Numbered from the stretch's first letter, positions 28,641 through 39,102 are shown. The stretch is 64,000 bases of DNA from Roseitalea sp. (GCA_017642895.1 JAEPON010000017.1:1-64000), one strand, 5' to 3'. Made by a program: numbers and translations. Notes: generated by a model from the sequence alone, not told the origin.

Positions 28641-28852
28641 CAGTTCTGGTCCTTCAAAATCTGCTTTATCTCTTTGAGCTCGGCGATCATCTCGCGGTTG
28701 GTGTCGACAATCTGCTGATTGACGGCATTCACCTCATCGACGTGCGACCTGTAGTGTTTCATGGAATAGCGGTAGCCGACCCAGACCACGGCGAGCAGAA
28801 CGAGAAACGGCAGCCATGCCGCGATCAGTTCCGCCGTGCTCTGCGTCTGCAT
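28640..28852 (-). CDS. Small membrane protein between sucC and sucD
   Basis: A 70-residue protein: one membrane helix (about 9-27) followed by a charged helical tail (33-68) with heptad-like spacing that could form a coiled coil. No known family recognised. It fits tightly: its start is 3 bases after the sucC stop and its stop overlaps the sucD ATG by 1 base. That placement, plus sensible protein chemistry, argues for a real gene cotranslated with the succinyl-CoA synthetase subunits. It might tether or regulate the enzyme at the membrane (speculation). Confidence 0.75.
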   Translation of the reverse strand: MQTQSTAELIAAWLPFLVLLAVVWVGYRYSMKHYRSHVDEVNAVNQQIVDTNREMIAELKEIKQILKDQN

Positions 28853-28855
28853 GCA

Positions 28856-30049
28856 TCACCCCTTCACCGCTTCAACGATTTTCTGCGCGGCATCGTCCAG
28901 ATCGTCGGCGGCGATCACGTTCAGCCCGCTTTCATTGATGATGGCCTTGCCCTGATCGACGTTCGTGCCTTCGAGGCGCACGACCAGCGGCACTTCAAGG
29001 CCGACTTCCTTGACGGCCGCAACCACGCCCTCGGCGATCACGTCGCAGCGCATGATGCCGCCGAAAATGTTGACCAGAATGCCTTTGACATTCGGGTCGG
29101 CGGTGATGATCTTGAACGCTGCGGTGACCTTTTCCTTGGACGCGCCGCCGCCCACATCGAGGAAGTTGGCGGGCTCGGCGCCATAGAGCTTGATGATGTC
29201 CATCGTCGCCATGGCAAGCCCGGCGCCGTTGACCATGCAGCCGATATTGCCGTCGAGCGCGACATAGGCGAGATCATGCTTGGAGGCTTCGATCTCCTTG
29301 TCGTCCTCTTCGGTCACATCACGCAGTTCGACAATGTCGTCGTGGCGGAAGAGCGCATTGTTGTCGAACGAGACCTTGGCGTCGAGCACGCGCAGATGGC
29401 CGTCCTTCATGACGATCAGCGGGTTCACTTCCAGAAGGCTCATGTCCTTTTCGGTGAACGCCTTGTAGAGCGTCGGGAACAGTTCCAACCCGTCCTTGGC
29501 CGCCTGCTTGGTCAGCTTCAGCGCCCGGTTGAGCTTCTTGGCGTCCGCTTCGGTCATCCCCTTGGCCGGGTCGATCGGCAGCGTCGTGATCTTGTCCGGT
29601 GTTTCCTCGGCAACCGCCTCGATATCCATGCCGCCCTCGGTCGAGACGACGAAGGCCGGCCGGCCCGTCGTCCGGTCGATCAGGATTGAAAGATACAGTT
29701 CCCGGTCGATATCGGCGCCATCCTCGACATAGAGGCGGTTGACCTGCTTGCCGGCGGGACCGGTCTGCTTGGTGACCAGCGTGTTGCCGAGCATTTCCTT
29801 GGCGTTCTCGACGACTTCCTCCACCGAGTTCGCCAGCCGCACGCCGCCCTTGGCATCGTCGCCCAGTTCCTTGAACTTGCCCTTGCCGCGGCCGCCCGCA
29901 TGGATCTGCGATTTCACCACGTAGAGCGGTCCGGGCAGCTTCTGCGCCCACTCCTCGGCCTGCTCGACCGAATAGACCGCAACGCCTGCCGCCACCGGCG
30001 CGCCGTAGGAATGCAGAAGGCGCTTGGCCTGATATTCATGAATGTTCAT
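28856..30049 (-). CDS. sucC: Succinyl-CoA synthetase beta subunit
   Basis: A 397-residue ATP-grasp subunit with the succinate and nucleotide sites. The N-terminal [20 protein letters not shown] is diagnostic, [15 protein letters not shown] is the grasp loop, and the C-terminal CoA-ligase domain contains [13 protein letters not shown] and [15 protein letters not shown]. Normal length. It is third in the mdh-suc operon. Confidence 0.97.
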   Translation of the reverse strand: MNIHEYQAKRLLHSYGAPVAAGVAVYSVEQAEEWAQKLPGPLYVVKSQIHAGGRGKGKFKELGDDAKGGVRLANSVEEVVENAKEMLGNTLVTKQTGPAGKQVNRLYVEDGADIDRELYLSILIDRTTGRPAFVVSTEGGMDIEAVAEETPDKITTLPIDPAKGMTEADAKKLNRALKLTKQAAKDGLELFPTLYKAFTEKDMSLLEVNPLIVMKDGHLRVLDAKVSFDNNALFRHDDIVELRDVTEEDDKEIEASKHDLAYVALDGNIGCMVNGAGLAMATMDIIKLYGAEPANFLDVGGGASKEKVTAAFKIITADPNVKGILVNIFGGIMRCDVIAEGVVAAVKEVGLEVPLVVRLEGTNVDQGKAIINESGLNVIAADDLDDAAQKIVEAVKG

Positions 30050-30077
30050 TGGGTCTGCCTTTGATCAAGCGTGGGTT

Positions 30078-30689
30078 TCATTGGCCTTCCGGCACGATGG
30101 AATGGAAGCTGTGGGCGAAACTGCCCTCGGGTCCGATGGAGACGGGCATATCGGTGCCGCAGGCAAAACGGGGGGCCATGGCGGCCGCCCCGCGCGCCAC
30201 GCCATTGGCCTGTTCGACCTTGGCATCGACGACCGCAACAACGCAGCCCGGCGCCGTGTCCGTGCCGACCTTGGAGACGACAAGCGCCTCGCCCTTGTCC
30301 TCGGCGCCGCCGGTCATGCCCGTGTCGACGAAAAAGCGCAGGATCGCCGCATGGGGCACACCGTCCACAACGCGCCATTCGACGGCGTCATGGATCGAAT
30401 TGAACGGCCCGAAGCTCTCCCAGCGCGCGTTGGGCTGGCCATAGTCGACATCGAAGCGCAGATCGCCCTCGGACGCGAACACCGGATGGCCCGGCAGGCC
30501 GTCGCATTGCAGCGCGATGCCGCCGGATTCGCGGTCCTGGGCGAGCACCGCACAGGCATCGAGGTCAAGCGTCGTGTAGACGCTCTCGGCGGCATGCGCC
30601 GGGCCGGCGGCGACAAGGCACGCACCGGCGGACAGCAACGCTGCCGCGTACCGTGGCCCGATCTGCCCCCGATGTCGTTCCCCTGGCAC
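30078..30689 (-). CDS. Exported protein of unknown function inside the mdh-suc operon
   Basis: About 203 residues. The start is probably a GTG at 30689, 20 bases after the mdh stop; the N-terminus then reads as a signal peptide (basic PGERHRGQIGPRY, then AAALLSAGACLVAAGPAHA). The mature part is acidic, with three scattered Cys, and I recognise no domain. Base usage fits the neighbours. It ends 28 bases before sucC, so it should be cotranscribed with mdh and sucC. The same frame stays open through mdh, which hides the true start from simple ORF calling. Confidence 0.68.
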   Translation of the reverse strand: MPGERHRGQIGPRYAAALLSAGACLVAAGPAHAAESVYTTLDLDACAVLAQDRESGGIALQCDGLPGHPVFASEGDLRFDVDYGQPNARWESFGPFNSIHDAVEWRVVDGVPHAAILRFFVDTGMTGGAEDKGEALVVSKVGTDTAPGCVVAVVDAKVEQANGVARGAAAMAPRFACGTDMPVSIGPEGSFAHSFHSIVPEGQ

Positions 30690-30709
30690 TGCTGCTGTCC
30701 GGCCCGCTG

Positions 30710-31975
<1,266 letters not shown>

Positions 31976-32368
31976 TCATGGACCGGCAGGTTCGATCAGA
32001 TCCCAAAGATTGCCGAACGGATCGCGGAACACGCCCACGGTGCCATAGGCTTCACGCCGGGGCTCTTCGGTGAAGACCACGCCCTTGTTGCGGAACGCCG
32101 CGTGGTCGCGGGCGAAATCGTCGGTCTCCAGAAAGAAGCCGACGCGGCCGCCGGTCTGGTTGCCGATGGCGGCCTCTTGGGCCGGGCCATGGGCCTTGGC
32201 CACCAACAGCGCCGCTCCTCCTGCTTTCGGCGCGACCCGCACCCATCGCTTGCCCGCGCCCATGTCGGTATCCTCGAGAAGGTCGAAACCCAGAGCACCG
32301 CAGTAAAATGCGATCGCCGCGTCATAGTCGGGCACCACCAGCGCAACGAGCGCGATGCGCTGTGTCAC
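31976..32368 (-). CDS. VOC-family (glyoxalase/bleomycin-resistance fold) protein
   Basis: A 130-residue protein with one vicinal-oxygen-chelate domain: IALVALVVPDYDAAIAFYCGALGF at the start and YGTVGVFRDPFGNLWDLIEP at the end. The terminal Glu is one metal-type ligand. Substrate unknown. The start is a GTG whose first bases overlap the stop of the NUDIX gene (GTGA); the longer frame overlaps that gene further. Third gene of zapE-NUDIX-VOC. Confidence 0.8.
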   Translation of the reverse strand: MTQRIALVALVVPDYDAAIAFYCGALGFDLLEDTDMGAGKRWVRVAPKAGGAALLVAKAHGPAQEAAIGNQTGGRVGFFLETDDFARDHAAFRNKGVVFTEEPRREAYGTVGVFRDPFGNLWDLIEPAGP

Positions 32369-32811
32369 CACCTGTCCCCGATCACGTCCGCGAGCCCATC
32401 GGGATAGAGCGTCCAACCGCGCTGTTGGAGTTCCTGGCGACGAAACCAGCCGACGGCGATCTCCTTGTCGTCCAGTATCGTCGGGCGCTCGCGCTCATAG
32501 AGTTCGCTATCGGTCAACTCCACTGTCGCCGCAAAGTCGAACTCGTGACCAAGCTGGCCCTCATGCCGATAGATGTTCTCAAGCGTGATCCAGCCGCCAG
32601 TGATCCGAATGTCCGTCGACAGCTCCTCGTTGAATTCCCGCGTGAGCGCGACCGCCCGCGTCTCGCCGAATTCGACGCCGCCGCCCAACGGCCGGACACC
32701 CTTGACCGCGCCGTCATCATTGGTCACCTCAACGCACAGCAGAGCATCGCCGCGGAACACCAGTCCGAGTACCTTGACGCCAATACCCGGAGAAGGGCGC
32801 CAGCGCGTCAC
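32365..32811 (-). CDS. NUDIX hydrolase
   Basis: A 148-residue protein with a NUDIX box in the form GGGVEFGETRAVALTREFNEEL (about 43-64), so it should cleave a nucleoside diphosphate linked to another group. The GTG start at 32811 overlaps the zapE stop by 4 bases (GTGA), and its own stop overlaps the VOC start in the same way. The substrate cannot be told from sequence. Confidence 0.82.
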   Translation of the reverse strand: MTRWRPSPGIGVKVLGLVFRGDALLCVEVTNDDGAVKGVRPLGGGVEFGETRAVALTREFNEELSTDIRITGGWITLENIYRHEGQLGHEFDFAATVELTDSELYERERPTILDDKEIAVGWFRRQELQQRGWTLYPDGLADVIGDRW

Positions 32812-33971
32812 GAGGCCACCGCCATCGGCTTCATCGCCGCAACCCAGTCGTCCGAGCGCATCTCGATCAGCCGCGACGCCGTGCGCTCGAACTCGAATGC
32901 CTCGGTGCCGCTCTTTGCCTGGTAGAGGTCGTTTGGCTGGGCAGCGGCGGAGACGACCAGCTTGTTGTGATTGTCGTAAAGCGTATCGATCAGATTGATG
33001 AAGCGTTTGGCCTCGTTGCGCTTGCCGTCGCCGATCACCGGCACGTTTTCCACCATCAGTGTATGATACTGGCGGGCAATGGCGAGAAAGTCGCGCGCGC
33101 CGAGCGGCGCCTCGCACAGATCGGCAAAATCAAAGCGCGCCGCGCCCATCGCGGTGGCAGGGACGGGCACGCGGCGGCCCTTGACTGTGACCTCGGCAGG
33201 CGGGGAGGCAATGCCGCCGATGATCTTCACCCAAGCCGCTTCCATCGCCATCTCGGTCTCGGGACCGAGCGGCGTCATGTAGAGAGGCGTCTGCGACAGC
33301 CGCCCGAGACGGTAATCGCGGTCTGCATCGAGGCTGAACACATCGACATGCGCGTCCAGAATATCGAGAAACGGCGTGAACAGGCCGCGATTGAGCCCGT
33401 CCTTGTAAAGTTCGGACGGCGGCACATTCGACGTGGCGACCAGCACCACACCACGCTCGAACAAGGCCGAGAAAAGCCGTGACAGGATCATCGCGTCAGC
33501 GATGTCGGTCACCGTGAATTCGTCAAAACACAATATGCGCGCTTCGTCCGCGATCGCGTGCGCCACCGGCGGGATCGGATCATCGCCCTTGACGGTGCCG
33601 TCCTTCAAAGCCGCGCGATGGGCGCCAATCCGGTCATGCACATCGGCCATGAAATCGTGGAAATGGGCGCGACGCTTTCGCCGTGCCGGGCAGGCGCGGA
33701 AGAAGAAGTCCATCAGCATGGTCTTGCCTCGGCCGACCGAGCCATGGATATAGAGGCCACGCACCTGATCGAATTTCGGCGCTTTCTTGGCAAACAGCCA
33801 GCCCAGCGACGAGGATTTCGATGCCAGCCGCATCGAGCCGATCTGGCCATTCAGATCATCGAGACGTGCGGCAAGGGCATGCTGCGCCGCATCGTCGCTG
33901 ATGGCGCCCTCGCGCACCAGTTCGCGATAGCGCGAGGCAACCGAATCACCGGGGCGGATTCTGTCGGGCAT
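32808..33971 (-). CDS. zapE: Cell division protein ZapE (AFG1-like ATPase)
   Basis: A 387-residue AFG1/ZapE P-loop ATPase. Walker A is GSVGRGKT (77-84), preceded by the family signature RGLYIHG; Walker B is LCFDEFTVTDIADAM. ZapE binds FtsZ and destabilises Z-rings in enterobacteria; the mitochondrial relative Afg1 handles misfolded proteins, so the exact role here is inferred. It leads a three-gene set with NUDIX and VOC genes joined by GTGA overlaps. Confidence 0.92.
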   Translation of the reverse strand: MPDRIRPGDSVASRYRELVREGAISDDAAQHALAARLDDLNGQIGSMRLASKSSSLGWLFAKKAPKFDQVRGLYIHGSVGRGKTMLMDFFFRACPARRKRRAHFHDFMADVHDRIGAHRAALKDGTVKGDDPIPPVAHAIADEARILCFDEFTVTDIADAMILSRLFSALFERGVVLVATSNVPPSELYKDGLNRGLFTPFLDILDAHVDVFSLDADRDYRLGRLSQTPLYMTPLGPETEMAMEAAWVKIIGGIASPPAEVTVKGRRVPVPATAMGAARFDFADLCEAPLGARDFLAIARQYHTLMVENVPVIGDGKRNEAKRFINLIDTLYDNHNKLVVSAAAQPNDLYQAKSGTEAFEFERTASRLIEMRSDDWVAAMKPMAVAS

Positions 33972-34000
33972 CGCCGGTCGCGGTCCCGTCCCTTGCGTGC

Positions 34001-34624
34001 TTACCGGGCCAGGCTGATGGCCCGGCCGCTCGTCGTCTGGCCGTCAAACCGGTCGCCGCCCGACGAGAACAGCGTGGCGACACGGTTGCCGCCCGAATCG
34101 CTGAGCACGACCTGATTGCCGTTGATGGTCCAGGACGAGACGTTCGCCGCATCGCCCGGGCAACCACGCGACGCCGCGCGGAAACCGGTCGACCAGCGCG
34201 TCAGCGCCATGAACATCTGGCAGTTGGCGCCTTCGGTCGAGACCCGCCATGCGCCGACCATCGCTTCGCGGGTCACCGGTTCGGCGGACGCCACTTGCTG
34301 GACGCTGCTTGGATCCGCGTTCGGATCCGTCGGGTCGGCCGCGTCGGTCTCGGGCGGGGTGTCCGTGCCGGCGACGACCGTGCCGCCGGGCGCAACGGGG
34401 AAACCGTCAGGCCCCAGCGCCGGGGCGCCGGCACCCGTGCCCGGCTGCGAGGGCGGCGGCAACTGGCCGCTGGTCACCGTGCCGGCCGGCGCCGGGTTCA
34501 GCGGCGCCGGTTGCGTGTTCAACGCTCCGATCCGGTTGCTTGTGCATCCCGAAACGGCCACTGCCGCCAACGCAACAGCCGCGATCGGGCCAGCAAGGGT
34601 CCTGCCCGAAAGGTTCCTGCCCAT
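34001..34624 (-). CDS. Omp19-like outer membrane lipoprotein with AprI/Inh domain
   Basis: A 207-residue lipoprotein. The lipobox VSGC places the lipid Cys at residue 27. A Pro/Gly/Thr-rich linker (about 35-120) is followed by a C-terminal AprI/Inh-type beta-barrel (about 125-207) with the two Cys (NCQMF and RGCPGDAANVSSW) that form the usual disulfide. It resembles Brucella Omp19, a protease-inhibitor lipoprotein. ATG 34624 has GGAG 7 bases upstream; the longer frame lacks a signal. Confidence 0.82.
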   Translation of the reverse strand: MGRNLSGRTLAGPIAAVALAAVAVSGCTSNRIGALNTQPAPLNPAPAGTVTSGQLPPPSQPGTGAGAPALGPDGFPVAPGGTVVAGTDTPPETDAADPTDPNADPSSVQQVASAEPVTREAMVGAWRVSTEGANCQMFMALTRWSTGFRAASRGCPGDAANVSSWTINGNQVVLSDSGGNRVATLFSSGGDRFDGQTTSGRAISLAR

Positions 34625-34817
34625 GTCCCATCTCCACTTGCGCGGCATGCCTTTGCCGGCGCCGCGATTGCGCCCTTCCTCGTCCAATAAAAAGGCCAAA
34701 GAAAGAAAAAACAAGGTTAACAGCCGCTTGCCCGGCGAACTTGCACGCCCTTCGTGACAATTCGGACACGCACCGTGACGGGCGGCCGGCCTGGCCCAGC
34801 CCGTGACTGCGGACAAG

Positions 34818-34843
34818 AAAGGCGGAGCCTCGGCCCCGCCTTT
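34818..34843 (-). terminator. Terminator after rpsP
   Basis: On the minus strand a GC stem AAAGGCGG...CCGCCTTT (34843 to 34818) with an inner GCC/GGC helix is followed by CTTGTCC. It lies about 20 bases past the rpsP stop and should end the ffh-GNAT-GNAT-rpsP transcript. Confidence 0.7.
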
Positions 34844-34865
34844 GGGTCAGCCATCTTTGCGGGTC

Positions 34866-35339
34866 TTATTCGGCCGCAGCTTCCTTGGCCTCTTCCTTGG
34901 CCTCTTCCTCGGCGGGTGCCTCGGCGGGCGCGTCCTCAGCCGGCGCTTCGGCGGCGGCCTTGGCTTCTTCCTCGGCAGCCTTTGCCGCGTCAGCCGCTTC
35001 CTCTTCCTTCATGCGCTGCTCTTCAAGGCGCTCCTGCGCCTTCTTGCCGGGCTTTGCCTTGTCGGGGTTGTTGCGCGCCTCGCGCTTGGCGATGCCGGCT
35101 TCGTCGAGAAAGCGCAGCACACGGTCGGTCGGCTGGGCGCCGACACCGAGCCAATGCTTGACGCGTTCTTCATCGAGCGTGACGCGCGGGGCTTCGCCAT
35201 CCTTGGGCAGCATCGGGTTCCATGCGCCGACGCGCTCGATGAAGCGGCCGTCGCGCGGCGAGCGCACATCGGCAACGACAACGTGGTAGTAGGGACGCTT
35301 CTTGGAGCCCGCACGGGCCAGACGCAGTTTCAGTGCCAT
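34866..35339 (-). CDS. rpsP: 30S ribosomal protein S16 with acidic C-terminal extension
   Basis: A 157-residue protein. The S16 core ([22 protein letters not shown] to about residue 80) is canonical. The remaining 70 residues are a low-complexity Ala/Glu/Lys tail that makes it about twice the size of E. coli S16; such tails occur in alphaproteobacteria. The usual partners rimM and trmD do not follow: a terminator and an unrelated lipoprotein gene come next, and two acetyltransferase genes separate it from ffh. Confidence 0.95.
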   Translation of the reverse strand: MALKLRLARAGSKKRPYYHVVVADVRSPRDGRFIERVGAWNPMLPKDGEAPRVTLDEERVKHWLGVGAQPTDRVLRFLDEAGIAKREARNNPDKAKPGKKAQERLEEQRMKEEEAADAAKAAEEEAKAAAEAPAEDAPAEAPAEEEAKEEAKEAAAE

Positions 35340-35364
35340 GGGTTTTTCCTTTGGTTCAATGACA

Positions 35365-35910
35365 TCATGTGTTGGATGAGAGGATCTGTCGGGGCGGCAA
35401 ATGCCGCCAGATATCGGCGGTGAAGTCCCAGATCGGGACGTTTTGACGTTCCACGGTCGCGCCCAGCCGACGCGCAACCTTCTGGGAGGCATGATTGTTG
35501 GGGTCGATCACGCTGATCGCGGTGTCCCAGCCAAGTTCGTCATAGGCAAAGCGCAACGCTGCCCCGGCCGCTTCGGCCGCATAGCCCTTGCCCTGGGCGG
35601 GTCCTGCCAGCGTGTAGCCCACTTCGCGCTCCGGCCAGCCCGGCGGGTTGAGCAGTCCGCAATGCCCGATGCAGGTGTCCGATTGCTTCTCCGCGATGCA
35701 GAAATAGCCAAAGCCATGCAGAATCCAGCTTCCGGCCATCGCCGCGAGCGACTTCCAGGCCTTGAACCGCGATTCCGGGCCGCCGGTATAGCGCATCACC
35801 GCGGGGTCCGCCTTGTAGGCGGCGACGGCTTCGAAATCACGCAACTCGAAACCGCGCAGGATCAACCGTTCGGTCTCGATGACCGGAATGCGGGTCGTAT
35901 CGTGGATCAT
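35365..35910 (-). CDS. GNAT acetyltransferase, RimJ/RimL type (1)
   Basis: A 181-residue GNAT-fold N-acetyltransferase. The start [24 protein letters not shown] and the acetyl-CoA loop [19 protein letters not shown] are typical of the RimJ/RimL group. Ribosomal proteins or small molecules are possible substrates. It overlaps its paralogue upstream by 4 bases and lies 25 bases before rpsP; the two share about the same opening ([13 protein letters not shown]), pointing to tandem duplication. Confidence 0.85.
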   Translation of the reverse strand: MIHDTTRIPVIETERLILRGFELRDFEAVAAYKADPAVMRYTGGPESRFKAWKSLAAMAGSWILHGFGYFCIAEKQSDTCIGHCGLLNPPGWPEREVGYTLAGPAQGKGYAAEAAGAALRFAYDELGWDTAISVIDPNNHASQKVARRLGATVERQNVPIWDFTADIWRHLPPRQILSSNT

Positions 35911-36464
35911 GCGGCTCGACCTTCATCCACCGCCAACGCCGAAGCTGCCGGATAGCGCCATATCTGGACGGGAACGACCTCGTAGAGCATGGCGTCGCCA
36001 TCGTGCCGTGCGCCGAGCTTCCGCGCCACGCCAAGCGACGCCGTGTTTTGCGCGTCGATATAGCTGATCGCCGTCGCCCAATCGAGCGCCTCATAGACAT
36101 GGTCGAGCGCCGCGTGCACGGCTTCGGTCGCATAGCCCCGGCCGTGATGGGAGGCCGCGACCCCATAGGTGATTTCAGGCTCCAGCGCCTTGCCGGCCGG
36201 ATCCCACGGACCGCAATAGCCGATGGTCTCGCCGGTCGATCTGAGCGTCACCGCAAACGGACCCCAGCCCTTGAGCATCCAATGGCCGGCATAGGTCGCC
36301 AGTTGCCGCCATGTGGCCGGCTCATCCTTGGTGCCGCCGATGAAGCGCGTCACCTTTGCGTCGCCGAACAGCGCGAACAGCCCATCGAAATCATCCTCGC
36401 GCCAGCCGCGCAGGATCAGACGTTCGGTTTCGATGACCGGAATGTCGGCGGGTCCGCGTGTCAC
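35907..36464 (-). CDS. GNAT acetyltransferase, RimJ/RimL type (2)
   Basis: A 185-residue paralogue of the next gene. N-terminal [22 protein letters not shown], acetyl-CoA loop SHHGRGYATEAVHAALDHV. Its ATG overlaps the ffh stop by 4 bases and its stop overlaps the second GNAT gene, so ffh, both GNATs and rpsP form one transcript. The context next to SRP and ribosomal genes makes ribosomal-protein N-acetylation a fair guess, not a demonstrated role. Confidence 0.85.
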   Translation of the reverse strand: MTRGPADIPVIETERLILRGWREDDFDGLFALFGDAKVTRFIGGTKDEPATWRQLATYAGHWMLKGWGPFAVTLRSTGETIGYCGPWDPAGKALEPEITYGVAASHHGRGYATEAVHAALDHVYEALDWATAISYIDAQNTASLGVARKLGARHDGDAMLYEVVPVQIWRYPAASALAVDEGRAA

Positions 36465-38017
36465 TTCTTCGGCCCTTTCGGCAGGCCGGGCAGCGAGGGG
36501 CCGCCCAGGCCCGGCAGCTTCGGGCCGCCAAGACCGGGCAGACCGCCGCCGGGCACGCCCGGCGCGCCCAAACCAAGCTGTTCGGCCTGCTTCTGCAGCG
36601 TCTTGAGGTCCTTCTCGCTCATCTGGGAAGGATCGGGCATGCCACCCGGCATTCCGCCGGGCAGGCCCATCTTGCCGGCCATGCCGCCCATCAGCTTGCC
36701 CATCATGCCGCCGCCCTTCTTGCCCTTCATGGATTTCATCATGTCGGCCATCTGGCGGTGCATCTTCAAAAGCTTGTTGATCTCGGCGGCGTTTGTGCCC
36801 GAGCCGGCGGCGATGCGTTTCTTGCGCGAGTGCTTGAGCAGATCCGGCTGGGCGCGCTCCTTCGGCGTCATCGACGAGATGATGGCGAGCTGACGGCCGA
36901 ACATCTTGTCGTCCATGCCGGCTGCGGCCATCTGGTCCTTCATCTTGCCCATGCCGGGCATCATTCCCATCAGGCCGCCCATGCCGCCCATCTTCTGCAT
37001 CTGCTTGAGCTGATCAGCGAGATCATTGAGATCGAATTTGCCGGACGCCATCTTCTTGGCCATGGCGGCGGCTTTTTCCTGGTCGATCGTCTCGGCGGCC
37101 TTTTCGACCAGCGACACGATATCGCCCATGCCCAGAATGCGGTCGGCGATGCGCTTGGGGTGGAATTCCTCCAGCGCGTCCATCTTTTCGCCGGTGCCGA
37201 CCAGCTTGACCGGTTTGCCGGTCGCCGCGCGCATCGAAAGGGCCGCGCCGCCGCGCCCGTCGCCGTCCATGCGGGTGAGCACGAGGCCGGTGATGCCGAC
37301 GCGCTCGTCGAAATTGCGCGCAAGGTTCACCGCATCCTGACCGGTCAGCGAATCCGCCACCAGCAGGATTTCGTGCGGGCCTGCGGCTTTTCTGATGTCG
37401 GCCATCTCGACCATCAGCGGCTCGTCGATATGGGTGCGGCCGGCGGTGTCGAGGATCACAACATCATGGCCGCCAAGCTTGCCGGCCTGAATGGCGCGCG
37501 CCGCAATGGCGACCGGTTCCTGACCTTCGATGACGGGCAGGGTTGCGACCTCGGTCTGCTCGCCAAGCTGTCTGAGCTGCTCCTGCGCGGCGGGCCGGCG
37601 CGTATCGAGCGAGGCCATCAGGACCTTTTTCTTGTCGCGGTCGGTCAGCCGCTTGGCGATCTTCGCCGATGTCGTCGTCTTACCGGAGCCCTGAAGGCCG
37701 ACCATCATGATGACGACCGGCGCCGGCGCGTTCAGATCGATGGTTTCGGCGTCCGAGCCCAGCGTTTCGACCAGCTCGTCATGGACGATCTTGACGACCA
37801 TCTGGCCGGGCTTGACCGATTTGAGAACATCGACGCCGACGGCCTTTTCGCGCACGCGTTCGACAAAGCCACGCACCACTTCCAGCGACACGTCGGCTTC
37901 AATCAGCGCGCGCCGGACCTCGCGCAGCGCGGCGGAGACATCCTTCTCCGACAAGGCGCCACGGCCGGTCAGCGACCCGAATATCGACCCCAAACGGTCG
38001 GAAAGCGATTCAAACAT
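36461..38017 (-). CDS. ffh: Signal recognition particle protein
   Basis: A 518-residue SRP54 homologue. N-domain helices (1-90), GTPase G domain with G1 GLQGSGKTTT (107-116), DTAGR and TRMDGDGRGG, then a Met-rich M domain (about 325-450) that binds 4.5S RNA and signal peptides. An additional Gly/Leu/Pro-rich tail (about 470-518) extends it beyond E. coli Ffh. It targets membrane proteins with FtsY, encoded at 44911 in this window. First gene of the ffh-GNAT-GNAT-rpsP unit. Confidence 0.97.
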   Translation of the reverse strand: MFESLSDRLGSIFGSLTGRGALSEKDVSAALREVRRALIEADVSLEVVRGFVERVREKAVGVDVLKSVKPGQMVVKIVHDELVETLGSDAETIDLNAPAPVVIMMVGLQGSGKTTTSAKIAKRLTDRDKKKVLMASLDTRRPAAQEQLRQLGEQTEVATLPVIEGQEPVAIAARAIQAGKLGGHDVVILDTAGRTHIDEPLMVEMADIRKAAGPHEILLVADSLTGQDAVNLARNFDERVGITGLVLTRMDGDGRGGAALSMRAATGKPVKLVGTGEKMDALEEFHPKRIADRILGMGDIVSLVEKAAETIDQEKAAAMAKKMASGKFDLNDLADQLKQMQKMGGMGGLMGMMPGMGKMKDQMAAAGMDDKMFGRQLAIISSMTPKERAQPDLLKHSRKKRIAAGSGTNAAEINKLLKMHRQMADMMKSMKGKKGGGMMGKLMGGMAGKMGLPGGMPGGMPDPSQMSEKDLKTLQKQAEQLGLGAPGVPGGGLPGLGGPKLPGLGGPSLPGLPKGPKK

Positions 38018-38319
38018 CCGTTCGTTCCATCCCCGATTTCACCGGCGCCGGCGCTGCCGGACCCATGGCGTCGAGATAAGCATCCGCGCGCGCAAACCCA
38101 AACGCCAAAGCACAAACGCACCCGAGGGCGCATCGCGCTGTCGGGTGTGGACCTCCGGGATCGTGCCTGTCAGGCGCCCCGGTCGGCGGCTCGGAGACGG
38201 GTCTCGTCGCTGATCGGCGCGGCTATGGGGCAAACCGCGCGCCAAGTCAAGAACGGCTGCTTGATTTGGCTACCGCCAAGTGTTCAACTTCGACTCCGAT
38301 GTAATGGTGGGAGGCAAAC
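38018..38319. other. Gene-free 302-bp spacer
   Basis: Lies between the divergent ffh and the orphan gene at 38320, so it must hold both promoters. I see no conserved RNA, repeat or clear promoter boxes. A GGGAGG ribosome site at its right end serves the orphan gene. Confidence 0.35.
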
Positions 38320-39102
38320 ATGTTTAGTTGGGGAAACAAGCAGGTTCCGATCAATGGACCTGGAGACCAGGAACCACCGGATCCGCCCGATCCGCCGCGT
38401 GATGACGATGAAAGCGGCACGGATCCGGACGGCGACCGCGATCCGCCCGAGGACGATCGCGACGAGGATTCCGACGTCGATCAGTTGCGGGCCATGGTGG
38501 CAGGAAACGAGGCGAGTGCCGATACATGCGAACTCGTATCGCTTTCCATGACCATCGCCCGCCTGCTTGAGAACAGCGCCACACGCTACTGGAATAAGGA
38601 TGCGGAAGGTTCCCTGGGATCGTTTGCCGAAGCCGGCCGCGCGGCCAAGCAATTCGTCAAGACTTGCCAGAGCCTGCGTGGCAAACTCGAGGTCGAACGC
38701 GAGCGGATGTCCGTGTTTGAAGGTTATCGCAGACCGCTTGGCGCCGTGACACGGCACGATGTTCCGTTCATGGGTGCGCTTCAGATGGACGAAAGCCGTT
38801 TTCGCGCGCTGGAAGAACGCCTCGATATGCTTGCCGCGCAAGGCAGCATGGCAGATGCCGCCAAACGCGAGCTGGATTTGGTCGCGGTGGCGCACAAACG
38901 TGGTCAGGCGCTCTTGGATCAGTTGCAGGCGACGCGCGGCACGATCGAAAGCGGCCGCTTCTTTGACCTGATGGTTGGCCAGAGCCGGCCAAATACCACT
39001 GACGACCGCCTCAACGCCGTGATCTCGGCAAGCCTTGACCTGTTCCACCTGCGCAACGAGGCGGCGTTGCTTTCCTGGCGCAAATTCCGGCAGAAGACCT
39101 AG
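38320..39102 (+). CDS. Orphan acidic-N-terminus protein, unknown
   Basis: A 260-residue soluble protein with no recognised family. The first 52 residues are disordered and extremely acidic with Pro-Asp/Asp-Asp repeats (DPPDPPRDDDES, PPEDDRDEDSDVD). The rest is predicted mostly helical, with two Cys (in DTCELVS and KTCQSLRG). No signal or membrane segment. GGGAGG lies 5 bases before the ATG. It stands alone between ffh and a REP-type repeat, which is a common site for acquired or lineage-specific genes. Confidence 0.72.
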   Translation: MFSWGNKQVPINGPGDQEPPDPPDPPRDDDESGTDPDGDRDPPEDDRDEDSDVDQLRAMVAGNEASADTCELVSLSMTIARLLENSATRYWNKDAEGSLGSFAEAGRAAKQFVKTCQSLRGKLEVERERMSVFEGYRRPLGAVTRHDVPFMGALQMDESRFRALEERLDMLAAQGSMADAAKRELDLVAVAHKRGQALLDQLQATRGTIESGRFFDLMVGQSRPNTTDDRLNAVISASLDLFHLRNEAALLSWRKFRQKT

